Shown: positions 18,178-28,944, counted from the stretch's first letter. The stretch: DNA of 64,000 bases from Hyalangium ruber (GCF_034259325.1 NZ_JAXIVS010000011.1:310001-374000), one strand, 5' to 3'. The notes: generated by a model not told the origin, from the sequence alone. Numbers and translations: made by a program.

Positions 18178-19235
18178 GCGCTCCTCCTGCCCGCGATCCG
18201 CGGGGCGATCTTCTCGAGAATGAGTCCACCCAGCCCGGCCGCATCCGCCCGGGCGTTGTGCGCCGGCAGCCCCACCTCGCGCTCCACGAAGCGGATGCCC
18301 ACCCGGTTGTCGGTGGCGGGCCCGGCCACCACGTCCACCGAGATGCCGTAGGCCTCCTTCATGTGGCGCACGCCACCCGAGGCACCCACGGGATCATTGG
18401 CGCACAGCACCCAGGCGCCGCCCAGCCCGCGCAGCTCCGGGTCGGCGAGGATGGCCTGCACGCCGTACTCGCCCATGATGCCGTCGCCCGTCTCCGCGAC
18501 GATGACGTCCACGTCGGCGGCGGACAGCTCGGACAGGATGATGCGCGACACCTCGGCCGCCGTCTTCGGGCTGGTACACACGGTGCCCGCGTCGGTGAAG
18601 TCCATGGCCACCGCCGCGCCCGAGTCACGCATGCTCAGCGTGTCGCGCATCAGCGACACGCCCGTGAGCTTGGCGCCACCCACCCGGTAGCCGGCCTTCA
18701 TCAGGTGGCGCACCAGCGCGCTCGCGGCGTACGTCTTGCCCGCGTTCATGCAGGTGCCCACCACGTACACCACCGGGCAGTTCACCGGCCGCTCCGAGCC
18801 CTTGAGCGCTCCGGCGCGCACGTGGGCTGGCTGGCCGAAGCGGGACTGGAACTCGGGGAACATCAGCACCTGGCCGAGCACCTCGGCCTCGAACGGGGTG
18901 CCCACGCCCGGGTTGTGCGAGGTGCATTGGCCGATCACCCCGCCCATGTTGAGCACGTGCAGCCGCTGGCCGGGCACCACCGACTCGGGCACCACGCCCT
19001 CGTAGCCGTGCAGCGCGTTGCGGTGGCCCAGGGCGCCCACGACGATGTCTCCGCCGTGCAGCGTCACCATGCGCCCGTGTACGTCCTCGAGCTGGTTGTA
19101 GACGGACTTCTCTCCGTGGATGCGCACGGCGATGACGGCGCCCTCCACCGCGTGGATCTCCGAGGAGAGGTGGACGGTGCGCCCCAGCCGCAGGTTGCGG
19201 GTGACGCTGCCGATCTTGTCGATGTGTACCTTCAT
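18174..19235 (-). CDS. DUF1611-family P-loop protein
   Basis: 353 aa from the ATG at 19235, which overlaps the argG stop as ATGA. The N-terminal ~150 residues are a beta-rich domain. A P-loop GTCMNAGKT (~155) then opens a dethiobiotin-synthetase-like NTPase fold (VGGAKLTGVSLMRD, DVIVAETGDGIMG). DUF1611 proteins occur next to dipeptide epimerases and amino-acid genes; their reaction is not established to my knowledge. Its position between argG and argC, coupled on both sides, points to a role in arginine or N-acyl-amino-acid metabolism, perhaps ATP-dependent ligation or salvage. That is inference only. Confidence 0.8.
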   Translation of the reverse strand: MKVHIDKIGSVTRNLRLGRTVHLSSEIHAVEGAVIAVRIHGEKSVYNQLEDVHGRMVTLHGGDIVVGALGHRNALHGYEGVVPESVVPGQRLHVLNMGGVIGQCTSHNPGVGTPFEAEVLGQVLMFPEFQSRFGQPAHVRAGALKGSERPVNCPVVYVVGTCMNAGKTYAASALVRHLMKAGYRVGGAKLTGVSLMRDTLSMRDSGAAVAMDFTDAGTVCTSPKTAAEVSRIILSELSAADVDVIVAETGDGIMGEYGVQAILADPELRGLGGAWVLCANDPVGASGGVRHMKEAYGISVDVVAGPATDNRVGIRFVEREVGLPAHNARADAAGLGGLILEKIAPRIAGRRSA

Positions 19236-20422
19236 GACTTCACCTTGAGGGCCAGGGTCTGCGCCACGCCGTACACCTTCGCGAAGCCAGCGGCCTCCGC
19301 TCCCGTCCACATGTGATTGGCCTCGCCGTAGCTGGCCACCTTCGCGTCCATCAGCGAGTGCTGCGAGCGCACGCCCTCCACCACCACGGCGCGCGGGTGC
19401 AGCGTCAGGCGCACCTCACCGGTCACCCGCGTCTGCGAGGACTCCAGGAAGCCCTCCAGGTCACGTGCCAGCGGATCGAAGAAGTGGCCCTCGTGCAGCA
19501 GCGTCCCGTAGAGGTTGCCCAGGTTCTCCTTCCAGAAGAGCTGCTTGCCGGAGAGCACCAGCTTCTCCAGCTCGCGGTGCGCGGTGATGAGCATCACCGC
19601 CGCCGGCGCGTCGAAGCCCACCCGGCCCTTGATGCCGAGGATGGTATCACCCAGGTGGACGCCCCGGCCCACGCCGTAGGGCTGGCCCAGCGCGTTCAGC
19701 TCGGCGATGAGGGCCACGGGCGAGAGCGCCTGGCCGTCCAGCGCCACGGGGCGGCCCTGCTCGAATTTCACCACCAGGGTGCGGGGCTTCAGGTCCGAGG
19801 GCACCACGCCGGCGGGGTAGGCCGCCTCCGGCAGGGTGCTCCAGGAGTCATGCGTCTCCTTGCCGCCGACGCTGGTGCCCCACATGCCCTCGTTGATGGA
19901 GTAGGCGCCCGTCTTCGCGGGCATGTGGAAGCCCCGCTCGGCCAGGAAGGACATCTCCTGGGCGCGGCTGAGGCTCAGCTCGCGGATGGGGGTGAGCAGC
20001 TCCAGGTCCGGGGCCAGCGCGCGGAAGGCCACGTCGAAGCGCACCTGGTCATTGCCGGCGCCGGTGGAGCCGTGCGCCAGGGCCTGGGCGCCCACCTCGC
20101 GGGCCACTCGCACCACCTCGGTGGCCTGGCAGACGCGCTCGGCGGAGACGCTCAGGGGGTAGGCCTGGCCGCGCAGCACGTTGCCGGCGAGCAGGTGGCG
20201 CAGGTAGCTCTCGAAGAGCAGGCCCTTGGCGTCCACGGTGTGGTGGGCCACCGCGCCCAGCTTGGCGGCGTGCTCGGGCATGCGCGCCAGGGCCTCGGCG
20301 GTGAAGCCGCCAGTGTCCACGGTGACGGTGGTGACGGCGTGGCCCTGCTCGCGCAGGTAGACCACGCAGAAGGAGGTGTCCAGACCACCGGAGAAGGCCA
20401 GTACCACGTGTTTCTTGCTCAT
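19232..20422 (-). CDS. argG: Argininosuccinate synthase
   Basis: 396 aa from the ATG at 20422 (MSKKHVVLAFSGGLDTS); an upstream in-frame ATG adds 9 residues. The PP-loop AFSGGLDTS binds ATP. HGSTGAGNDQVRFD and YSINEGMWGTSVGGKE fit the ATP-pyrophosphatase family. It couples citrulline to aspartate. It is somewhat divergent from the E. coli-type enzyme and closer in look to the Xanthomonas/Bacteroides form (from memory). It is the fifth gene of the operon. Confidence 0.93.
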   Translation of the reverse strand: MSKKHVVLAFSGGLDTSFCVVYLREQGHAVTTVTVDTGGFTAEALARMPEHAAKLGAVAHHTVDAKGLLFESYLRHLLAGNVLRGQAYPLSVSAERVCQATEVVRVAREVGAQALAHGSTGAGNDQVRFDVAFRALAPDLELLTPIRELSLSRAQEMSFLAERGFHMPAKTGAYSINEGMWGTSVGGKETHDSWSTLPEAAYPAGVVPSDLKPRTLVVKFEQGRPVALDGQALSPVALIAELNALGQPYGVGRGVHLGDTILGIKGRVGFDAPAAVMLITAHRELEKLVLSGKQLFWKENLGNLYGTLLHEGHFFDPLARDLEGFLESSQTRVTGEVRLTLHPRAVVVEGVRSQHSLMDAKVASYGEANHMWTGAEAAGFAKVYGVAQTLALKVKS

Positions 20423-20445
20423 GGGTGCTTGGTGTCCTCGCTGCG

Positions 20446-21798
20446 TCAAGGGGTCCAGACGCGCTCGGCGCAGACAGCGAGCGCGCGGTGGGTTTCGGTG
20501 AGCCAGGAGCGGGCGGCTGCCAGCTCCGAGCGGGCCTGCTCCAGGCCCAGGTTGCCGGCGCCGCCCAGGTGGGTGGCCGTGAGGGCGGTGCGGTCCGGCT
20601 TGAAGGTTCCGTCGGCGAGCTGGTGGGCCACCTGGCGGTAGGCGTCGCGGAAGGGCAGGCCCTGTCCGGCGAGCACGTAGGCCTGGTGGGCCGCGTACAG
20701 CGTGTCATCCGAGGCCCGGGCGGCGGTCTCGGCGCGGACCTGGACGACGGGGACCAGGCGCGTGAGCACCTCCAGCACCTCGCGGAGCGAGCCCAGCGCC
20801 GCGAGGGTGGGGCGCTTGAGGAGCTGGAAGTCGCGGTGGTAGCTGGAGGGCAGGCCGCTGGCGACCTCCTCCACCTGCCGGGCCAGGCCGCGCAGCTCGC
20901 GGCAGCGCCCGCGCGCCAGCTCCACCACGTCCGGGTTCTTCTTCTGCGGCATGATGGACGAGCCGGTGGTGAAGGCGTCCGGCAGCGCGAGGAAGCCGAA
21001 CTCCTCGGTGCTGAAGAGGGCCACATCCCACAGCCACTTCTCCAGGCCGCCCGCGACGGAGCAGGCCCAGGAGACCGCCGCCGTCTCGTGCCGGCCGCGG
21101 CTGTTCTGCACGTCGATGGGGCTGCGCTGCACGCGCGAGAAGCCGAGCAGGGTGGCCACGTACTGCCGATCGATGGGCAGCGGCACGCCGAAACCGGCCG
21201 CGGAGCCCAGGGGGCAGCGGTCCAGCCGGGCCCACAGGCCACGGAGTGACTCCAGCTCCTCGAGCAGTCCCTCGGCGAAGGCGGCGCCCCACATGCCGAA
21301 GGTGCTCGGCATGGCGCGCCGCATGTGCGTGTAGCCGGGCATCGGCGTGTTCACGTGTGCCTGGGCGAAGTCCAGGAAGGCCTCGGTCAGCTCCACCGCG
21401 CGCGCGCCGAGCCCCAGCACCTGCTCGCGCATCAGGAGCCGCAGGGCGAGCTGCACCTGGTCATTGCGAGAGCGCGCCAGGTGGATGCGGCGACCGGCCT
21501 CACCCACGAGCCCCACCAGCGCGGCCTCCAGCGCGGTGTGTCCGTCCTCCTGCTCCGGGCGGATGGTGAAAGTCCCCGCGCGGGCCTCGTCATGGAGCGT
21601 GCGCAGGGCGAGCACCAGCGCGCGCATGTCCGACTCGGGCAGCAGGCCCACGCGCGCGAGCATCCGCGCATGCGCCGCGCTGCCGAGCGCGTCATGTGGC
21701 ACGAGCGCCAGGTCCACCACCGGATCCTCCCCGACGGTGAAGCGATGGATGGCCGCGTCCAGCGGCAGCCCCTTGGCCCAAAGCCTGTCCTCAGCCAC
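20446..21798 (-). CDS. argH: Argininosuccinate lyase
   Basis: 450 aa from the GTG at 21798, chosen because a GGAGG site lies 6 nt upstream; the 8-bp overlap with the end of the deacylase gene indicates coupling. The fumarase/aspartase-superfamily signature GSSIMPQKKNPD (~285) holds the flexible catalytic Ser loop. Other conserved parts are SRNDQVQLALRL and TPMPGYTHMRRAMP. It releases arginine and fumarate. Confidence 0.94.
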   Translation of the reverse strand: MAEDRLWAKGLPLDAAIHRFTVGEDPVVDLALVPHDALGSAAHARMLARVGLLPESDMRALVLALRTLHDEARAGTFTIRPEQEDGHTALEAALVGLVGEAGRRIHLARSRNDQVQLALRLLMREQVLGLGARAVELTEAFLDFAQAHVNTPMPGYTHMRRAMPSTFGMWGAAFAEGLLEELESLRGLWARLDRCPLGSAAGFGVPLPIDRQYVATLLGFSRVQRSPIDVQNSRGRHETAAVSWACSVAGGLEKWLWDVALFSTEEFGFLALPDAFTTGSSIMPQKKNPDVVELARGRCRELRGLARQVEEVASGLPSSYHRDFQLLKRPTLAALGSLREVLEVLTRLVPVVQVRAETAARASDDTLYAAHQAYVLAGQGLPFRDAYRQVAHQLADGTFKPDRTALTATHLGGAGNLGLEQARSELAAARSWLTETHRALAVCAERVWTP

Positions 21799-22861
21799 GT
21801 GCCACCTCCGCGAAGTAGCCGTGGATGAGGCGCTGGTAGAAGGCCATGCCGGCCTCCAACTCCACCAGGGCGAGGTACTCATCAGGCCTGTGCGAGCGCA
21901 GGGTGTCGCCAGGGCCCACCTTCACCGCGGGCAGGTTGCCCAGGAAGGCCCAGTCGGACGTGGTGCTCGAGCCCACGGTCGAGGCTCCGCCCGCGGCCGC
22001 CACCGCCGCCCGGACGATGGGCTCGCCGTCACCGGTGGCCTTGGGCAGGTAGCGCGCCGAATGCACCTTCACCTCGCTGCGCAGCGCCCCGGAGATCTGG
22101 TTCGCCACCGCCGAGTGGTCCATGGCCGGAGTGGTCCGCAGGTCCACGAAGAACTCGCACCGGTCCGGCACCTGGTTGCGCGCCAGCCCGCCCTGGATCT
22201 GCGTCACCTGCGCGCGAGCCTCTCCCAGCAGCGGGTGCGCGGGGAAGCGCAGCTCGGCCAGGGTCGAGATGTCCCGCGCCGCCACGTGGATGGCGTTCTC
22301 GGCCTCGGCGGCATGCGCATGCGCCACGTGCGCCGAGCGACCGTGGGCCACGCAGCGCAACAGCAGCATGCCCCGCTGAGCGGTGCAGGGCTTCAGGCTG
22401 GTGGGCTCACCCACCACGGCCGCGTCCAGAGGCCCCAGCGTGGACAGCACCGTGCCCAGCCCCGCGCCGCCCGTCTCCTCCTCGGCGGTGAAGGCGAAGA
22501 CGATCTCTCCCTTGCCCTCCAGCGCTCCCCGGTTCTCCAGCAGGGCACGAGCCGTCAGCAGCATGGAGGCCACGCAGCCCTTGGCGTCGTTGCTGCCCAG
22601 GCCATACAGCCGGCCCTCACGCCACACCGGCGCATGCGGCTCGAGCGTCCACCCGGCGCACGGAGGCACGGTGTCCAGGTGCGAGTTGACGAGCAGGCGC
22701 CGAGGCCCGCTGCCCACCGAGAACCACACGTTGTGGCCCTGGCGCTGGACGCGCGCACCCCAGCCCTCGACCCAGGTGGAGACCTGATCGGCGATGCGCG
22801 CCTCCTGCCCGGAGACGCTGGGGGTGGCCACGAGGGCCTCGAGAAGCGCGGCCGGAGTCAT
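21791..22861 (-). CDS. M20 deacylase: N-acylcitrulline / N-acylornithine deacetylase
   Basis: 356 aa M20 metallopeptidase. NSHLDTVP carries the first His and Asp ligands, GLGSNDAKGCVA the bridging Asp, TAEEETGGAG the catalytic Glu pair, and VVGEPTS the next ligand. It is shorter than E. coli ArgE (383 aa). The operon has an N-acylornithine-type carbamoyltransferase and no standard argF or argJ, so the likely substrate is N-acyl-citrulline (acetyl or succinyl), as in Xanthomonas and Bacteroides. Straight acetylornithine cannot be excluded. It overlaps argB by 4 bp. Confidence 0.85.
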   Translation of the reverse strand: MTPAALLEALVATPSVSGQEARIADQVSTWVEGWGARVQRQGHNVWFSVGSGPRRLLVNSHLDTVPPCAGWTLEPHAPVWREGRLYGLGSNDAKGCVASMLLTARALLENRGALEGKGEIVFAFTAEEETGGAGLGTVLSTLGPLDAAVVGEPTSLKPCTAQRGMLLLRCVAHGRSAHVAHAHAAEAENAIHVAARDISTLAELRFPAHPLLGEARAQVTQIQGGLARNQVPDRCEFFVDLRTTPAMDHSAVANQISGALRSEVKVHSARYLPKATGDGEPIVRAAVAAAGGASTVGSSTTSDWAFLGNLPAVKVGPGDTLRSHRPDEYLALVELEAGMAFYQRLIHGYFAEVARG

Positions 22862-23697
22862 CCCTGCGCCCCGGCGCCCCGGTTGGACTCGCGCACCACC
22901 ATCGTGCCGCTGCCCTCGTTGGTGAAGACCTCCTCCAGCAGGGCGTTGGGCTGCATGCCGCTCACCAGGTGGACGCTGCCGACACCGCCCACCAGGGCGT
23001 GGCGGATGGCGTGGGCCTTGGACACCAGGGGGCCGGATAGACGTCCCTCCTGCTCCAGCGTCGCCAGCTCCGTGAGCGTGGCCTGGGGGATGAGCGAGAC
23101 GGGGCTGCTCGGGTCTCGCAGCAGGCCCGGGGTGGGCAGCAGGAAGAAGAGCTTCTCGGCGGCGAGCGCCACGGCGACCGTGGCGGCCACCGTGTCGGCG
23201 CTGGCGCTGAAGACGCTGCCCGACGGATCACCCGCCAGCGGCGCCACCACCGGTACGTAGTCCCCGCCGCGCAGGTGCTGCAGAAGGCGCGCGTCCACCG
23301 ACTCGATGTCGCCGAGCGGGCCATAGTCCGTCGAGCGCGCGAAGTCCGAGCCCTGCTCGCCCACGGGACGGCGACGGGCCTTGAGCAGGCCCGCGTCCAC
23401 GCCGCTCAGGCCCACGCAGGGCACGCCCGCGGCCTGCAGGTCCGCCAGCAGGTCCATGCGCAGGCGACCCGAGGAGGCATCGAAGGGCGAGTCAATCTCC
23501 GGGCCGGAGCCATGCACCACCACGGGCTGGATGGAGAACGTCCACAGGAGGGCGAGCTGCTCACAGGCCGCGCGCCGCAGCTTCACGTCCCCGAGCACGG
23601 GGCCGTCGAGCAGGACCACGAAGGTCTTTCGGCGGAACTGCCGGACGTAGCGGGCCGCCGAGCGCAACGCAGCATAAGGATCGGGAGACAGGGGCAC
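22858..23697 (-). CDS. argB: N-acylglutamate kinase, ArgB-like, atypical active site
   Basis: 279 aa of the amino-acid-kinase fold. Recognisable parts are FVVLLDGPVLGD, VVVHGSGPEID, VDAGLLKARR, YVPVVAPLA and FTNEGSGTMVV. Several residues that are invariant in E. coli-type ArgB are changed. The Lys of the N-terminal KxGG (Lys8 in E. coli) is Leu, the HGGGP loop is HGSGP, and the NVNAD segment is SASAD. It keeps the operon position and overall length, so it is probably the pathway kinase with a divergent site, but a regulatory pseudo-kinase is possible. It lies between the carbamoyltransferase and deacylase genes. Confidence 0.75.
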   Translation of the reverse strand: MPLSPDPYAALRSAARYVRQFRRKTFVVLLDGPVLGDVKLRRAACEQLALLWTFSIQPVVVHGSGPEIDSPFDASSGRLRMDLLADLQAAGVPCVGLSGVDAGLLKARRRPVGEQGSDFARSTDYGPLGDIESVDARLLQHLRGGDYVPVVAPLAGDPSGSVFSASADTVAATVAVALAAEKLFFLLPTPGLLRDPSSPVSLIPQATLTELATLEQEGRLSGPLVSKAHAIRHALVGGVGSVHLVSGMQPNALLEEVFTNEGSGTMVVRESNRGAGAQG

Positions 23698-23716
23698 GGG
23701 AAACCTCGGCGGAAGG

Positions 23717-24721
23717 TCAGGTGGACTGGAGCCAGTGGAGGAGCGAACGCTGGACGTGGAAGCGGTTCTCCGCCTCGTCGATGACGCGGCTGGAGGGGTG
23801 ATCCAGCACCTCGTCGGAGACCTCGACGTTGCGGCGGACCGGCAGGCAGTGGAGGAAGATGGCGTCCTTGGCGGCGCGCGACATGGCCTTCCGGGTGGGC
23901 ATCCAGCCCGCGTACGAGGCCATCAGCGCGGCCACGTCGCCAGGCGCGTGCCCGGCGCGGGTGGCCGGACCCCAGGACTTGGCGTACACGGCCCGGCTGC
24001 CCGCCAGGGCCTCGTCCTGATCATGGGTATAGGTGACGCTGCCACCGGTGGCCTTGGCGTAGGCCTCGGCCTCGGCGCGAACCTGCGGGTGCAGCTCGAA
24101 GCCGGGAGGGTGCGCCACCCGCACCTCGCAGCCGGCGGCGGCGGCGCTGAGCAGGAACGAGTTGGGCACCGCCTTGGGCAGGGGCTTGATGTGCGGCGCC
24201 CAGGTGAGCGTCACCGGCAGCTTCTTCGTCGTCCCGAACGTCTCGCGCAGCGTGAGCACGTCGGCCAGCCCCTGGCAGGGGTGCTCGCGGGCCGACTCCA
24301 TGCTCACCAGCGGCACGGTGACGTGGCGCCGGAAGGCGTTGATGACAGGATCGAGCTCATCCTCCTCGTCTCCGCCACCGGCCGAGAAGGTGCGCACTCC
24401 GAGCATGTCCACCAGGCGGGAGAGCACCGGCGCCGCCTCCTTGATGTGCTCGGCCCGGTCCGCGTTCATCACCGCGCCGGGGCGGTCCTCGAGCTTCCAG
24501 ACGCCATTGCCCACGTCCAGCACGATGGCGTGCCCGCCCGAGCGCAGCATCACCGCCTCGAACGAGGTGCGCGTGCGCAGCGACGGGTTGAAGAACACCA
24601 TGCCGAGGATGCGGCTCTGGAAGATCGCGCCGGGCTTCTGGCTCTTCCACGCGGCGGCTTGCGCGAGGATCGTCTCCACGCCCTCGGGGCCAACGTCCTG
24701 GATGCGGGTGAAGTGCCTCAT
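23717..24721 (-). CDS. N-acylornithine carbamoyltransferase (AOTCase/SOTCase type)
   Basis: 334 aa. It differs from ordinary OTCase and matches the Xanthomonas N-acetylornithine enzyme closely (from memory): FFNPSLRTRTSFE (carbamoyl-phosphate loop), GGHAIVL, ADRAEHIKEAAPVLSRLVD, HPCQGLAD, VYAKSWGPA, HCLPVRRNV and DEAENRFHVQ. It would make N-acylcitrulline, which the downstream M20 enzyme deacylates. At the position that sets acyl preference (Glu92 in the Xanthomonas enzyme) this protein has Ala in RAEH, a change reported to favour N-succinylornithine. First gene of the operon; a GAGG site precedes the ATG. Confidence 0.9.
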   Translation of the reverse strand: MRHFTRIQDVGPEGVETILAQAAAWKSQKPGAIFQSRILGMVFFNPSLRTRTSFEAVMLRSGGHAIVLDVGNGVWKLEDRPGAVMNADRAEHIKEAAPVLSRLVDMLGVRTFSAGGGDEEDELDPVINAFRRHVTVPLVSMESAREHPCQGLADVLTLRETFGTTKKLPVTLTWAPHIKPLPKAVPNSFLLSAAAAGCEVRVAHPPGFELHPQVRAEAEAYAKATGGSVTYTHDQDEALAGSRAVYAKSWGPATRAGHAPGDVAALMASYAGWMPTRKAMSRAAKDAIFLHCLPVRRNVEVSDEVLDHPSSRVIDEAENRFHVQRSLLHWLQST

Positions 24722-24761
24722 GGGGGGGTCCTCACGCTGCTACGGGGGGCCCCGGAGAGGC

Positions 24762-24787
24762 ATGCATATTCATGCATAAGCATGCAT
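24762..24787. promoter_or_regulatory. Triple ATGCAT array, probable ArgR operator of the arg operon
   Basis: The self-palindrome ATGCAT occurs at 24762, 24772 and 24782, exactly one helical turn apart, separated by ATTC and AAGC. It lies 41-66 bp upstream of the carbamoyltransferase ATG, where the promoter must be. The ATTCATGCAT part resembles half of an ARG box. Binding by the divergently encoded ArgR is inferred. Confidence 0.6.
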
Positions 24788-24883
24788 GCCGCCGGAGAGA
24801 ACGCGCATATTATTCATTTCGACGCGCGGCGCAATACCCACTTTTTCCCGAGCATTTTTCACCCGTATTCAGGAGGCTCTTGC

Positions 24884-24905
24884 ATGCATATGCACGTGCA
24901 TGCAT
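24884..24905. promoter_or_regulatory. ATGCAT pair overlapping the argR start codon
   Basis: ATGCAT at 24884-24889 and 24900-24905 flank the palindrome TGCACGTGCA. The first copy contains the argR start codon. Together with the 24762-24787 array it makes the divergent control region unusually rich in TGCA palindromes. Probably an autoregulatory operator. Confidence 0.5.
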
Positions 24906-25336
24906 CGTCCCGGCGCATGGGCAAGGACCTGGATGAGGCCATCCTCCGGCTGCTGGAGGCGAACGAGATCGCCGATCAGGCGGTGCTGCAGCGGTTGCTG
25001 GAGTCGGAAGGCCACGCGCCGAGCCAGTCGACGCTCTCGCGGCACCTCAAGCGCCTGGCGATCCAGAAGGTGGGCGGGCGCTATCAGCGCGTGGAGACGG
25101 TGGCGCCCGGCTCGTCTCGGGCGACGGTAATCGAAGCGCCGCCCAACCTGCTGGTGCTCAAGACAGCGCCGGGCTACGCGCAGGTGATCGGCGTGATGGT
25201 GGATCGCGCGCCGGACATCCCGGGCGTGGCGGGCACCGTGGCGGGCGACGACACGGTGCTCATCGCGGTGAGAGCCCCGGAGCTGCTCGTCGAGGTCCGG
25301 GAGCAGGTGGAGCGCCTGCTGCGGCTCGTGCCCTGA
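24884..25336 (+). CDS. argR: Arginine repressor ArgR
   Basis: 150 aa from the ATG at 24884, with AGGAGG 7 nt upstream. The N-terminal winged-helix part contains the family pattern SQSTLSRHLKRLAIQKVGGRY. The C-terminal hexamerisation/arginine-binding domain has the GTVAGDDTVLIAV pattern with the DD pair for arginine. It begins with an unusual MHMHVH run because the start codon lies inside the ATGCAT operator repeats; a second Met at residue 12 (MGKDLDEA) would give a normal ArgR N terminus. It is divergent from the arg operon, so it very likely represses that operon and itself. Confidence 0.92.
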   Translation: MHMHVHASSRRMGKDLDEAILRLLEANEIADQAVLQRLLESEGHAPSQSTLSRHLKRLAIQKVGGRYQRVETVAPGSSRATVIEAPPNLLVLKTAPGYAQVIGVMVDRAPDIPGVAGTVAGDDTVLIAVRAPELLVEVREQVERLLRLVP

Positions 25337-25423
25337 GCGCGCTGGAAACACGAACGCCCAGGATCACGGGAGCCGTACTGCCTCCCGAGACCTGAGCGCT
25401 CTTCTCCCCGAGGGAGAGGGACC

Positions 25424-28054
<2,631 letters not shown>

Positions 28055-28159
28055 GTCACTCAACGTAAGGGTCGAAGACCCCTTGGCAAGCATGGCCCGT
28101 ACAAGGGGAGCAGAATAGTTCCAGGTCCTAGGAATTTCGGCTTTGTCAGGGTTAAGGAG

Positions 28160-28188
28160 TTGCCACGGCGAGGGCAGCCCGCTATACG
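28160..28188 (+). promoter_or_regulatory. Sigma70-like promoter
   Basis: TTGCCA (28160-28165) and TATACG (28183-28188) are separated by 17 bp, a good match to a housekeeping promoter. It sits ~70 bp before the start of the conserved hypothetical gene at 28258 in an otherwise empty 200-bp gap. Confidence 0.5.
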
Positions 28189-28257
28189 CCGCGCGCCTTT
28201 CTCGGGGGGCTTACTCTGGAAGCGCACGGCGGATATCTCGTTAGGCTCGAATCCTTC

Positions 28258-28803
28258 TTGGGGCTAAGTCTCGTCCGGCTGGCGCGTGAGGCGCTGGCGA
28301 GCGACGGGGTGCTCGGCAGCCTGCCGTCCCTGCGCGTCTCGGTGCATCGCCGGCGCAAGGTGGTGCGGCTGGCCTACGAGGGCCTGCCCTCCGCGGGGGC
28401 GAGGGGCGCTCACTGGTATGGCGAGCACCACGCGCTTGCACGCCTGCTGTCCCGGGTCTCCAACGCCACCGTCCACGCCTACTGCATCGATCCGGATGAC
28501 GGTGAAGAGGTCATCGCCTACGGCAACGGTCGCCGCGTGGGGGGCGACCGGGTGGTCTACGAGAACGTGGAGCTGCCCGAGCAGGCCGAGGAGCTGGACG
28601 ACGCGGCCTTCAAGCTGATGCGCTCGCGCTGGCCGATGGGACACCTGGCCTACGTCTTCGGCCTCACGCGCGAGGAGCTGCTGCGCTTGCCGCGCGCGGC
28701 CTCGAACGTGCTGTTGACGCTGGATGCTGTGAACGCGGAGGAGCTGCTGGAGGAACTGCTGCCCAGCCCCCAGCTGCCCCACGCTACGCCGGACGCGGCC
28801 TGA
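28258..28803 (+). CDS. Conserved hypothetical protein
   Basis: 181 aa from a TTG at 28258; an internal GTG (28300 region) is an alternative, as no good ribosome site is visible. The protein is compact, mostly alpha/beta and acidic at the C terminus, with no membrane helix or signal. Recognisable stretches are VVYENVELPEQAEELDDAAF and GHLAYVFGLTREELLRLPRAAS, but I can name no family. It lies between clpB and the TROVE locus, and its stop is ~50 bp before the structured element. Confidence 0.65.
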   Translation: MGLSLVRLAREALASDGVLGSLPSLRVSVHRRRKVVRLAYEGLPSAGARGAHWYGEHHALARLLSRVSNATVHAYCIDPDDGEEVIAYGNGRRVGGDRVVYENVELPEQAEELDDAAFKLMRSRWPMGHLAYVFGLTREELLRLPRAASNVLLTLDAVNAEELLEELLPSPQLPHATPDAA

Positions 28804-28853
28804 TCCTCCGAGCGGGCCTGTCAGCTTTGTCAGGCCTGTCCGTGGTACTCTGG

Positions 28854-28944
28854 GAGCGCCGCTCGCGGGACTGTGATGCGACTTCCGAAACGAGCTTTTG
28901 TAGCTTGACTAGCTGGTCGTGTCCTCACACCCCGAGCGGCGCTC
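28854..28944 (+). ncRNA. Structured RNA candidate, possibly Y-RNA-like
   Basis: A single extended hairpin can be drawn. A 12-bp perfect stem GAGCGCCGCTCG (28854-28865) pairs with 28933-28944 and continues with GGG/CCC past a bulged C. Next come TGTGA/TCACA (28872-28876 with 28925-28929), GCGACT/GGTCGT (28878-28883 with 28915-28920) and an apical CGAGCT/AGCTTG stem (28891-28896 with 28902-28907). The upper part contains TTCCGAA and CTTGACTAGC, which resemble the two strands of the Ro-binding helix of Y RNAs. It lies directly upstream of a TROVE gene, where bacterial Y RNAs are usually encoded. The Y-RNA lower helix is not reproduced exactly and no tRNA-like module is present. The structure could alternatively be a leader element of the TROVE mRNA. 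Confidence 0.45.

Noticed and set aside
28240-28262. GGCTCGAATCC resembling a tRNA T-arm
   Set aside because: No acceptor, D-arm or anticodon stem can be paired around it on either strand.
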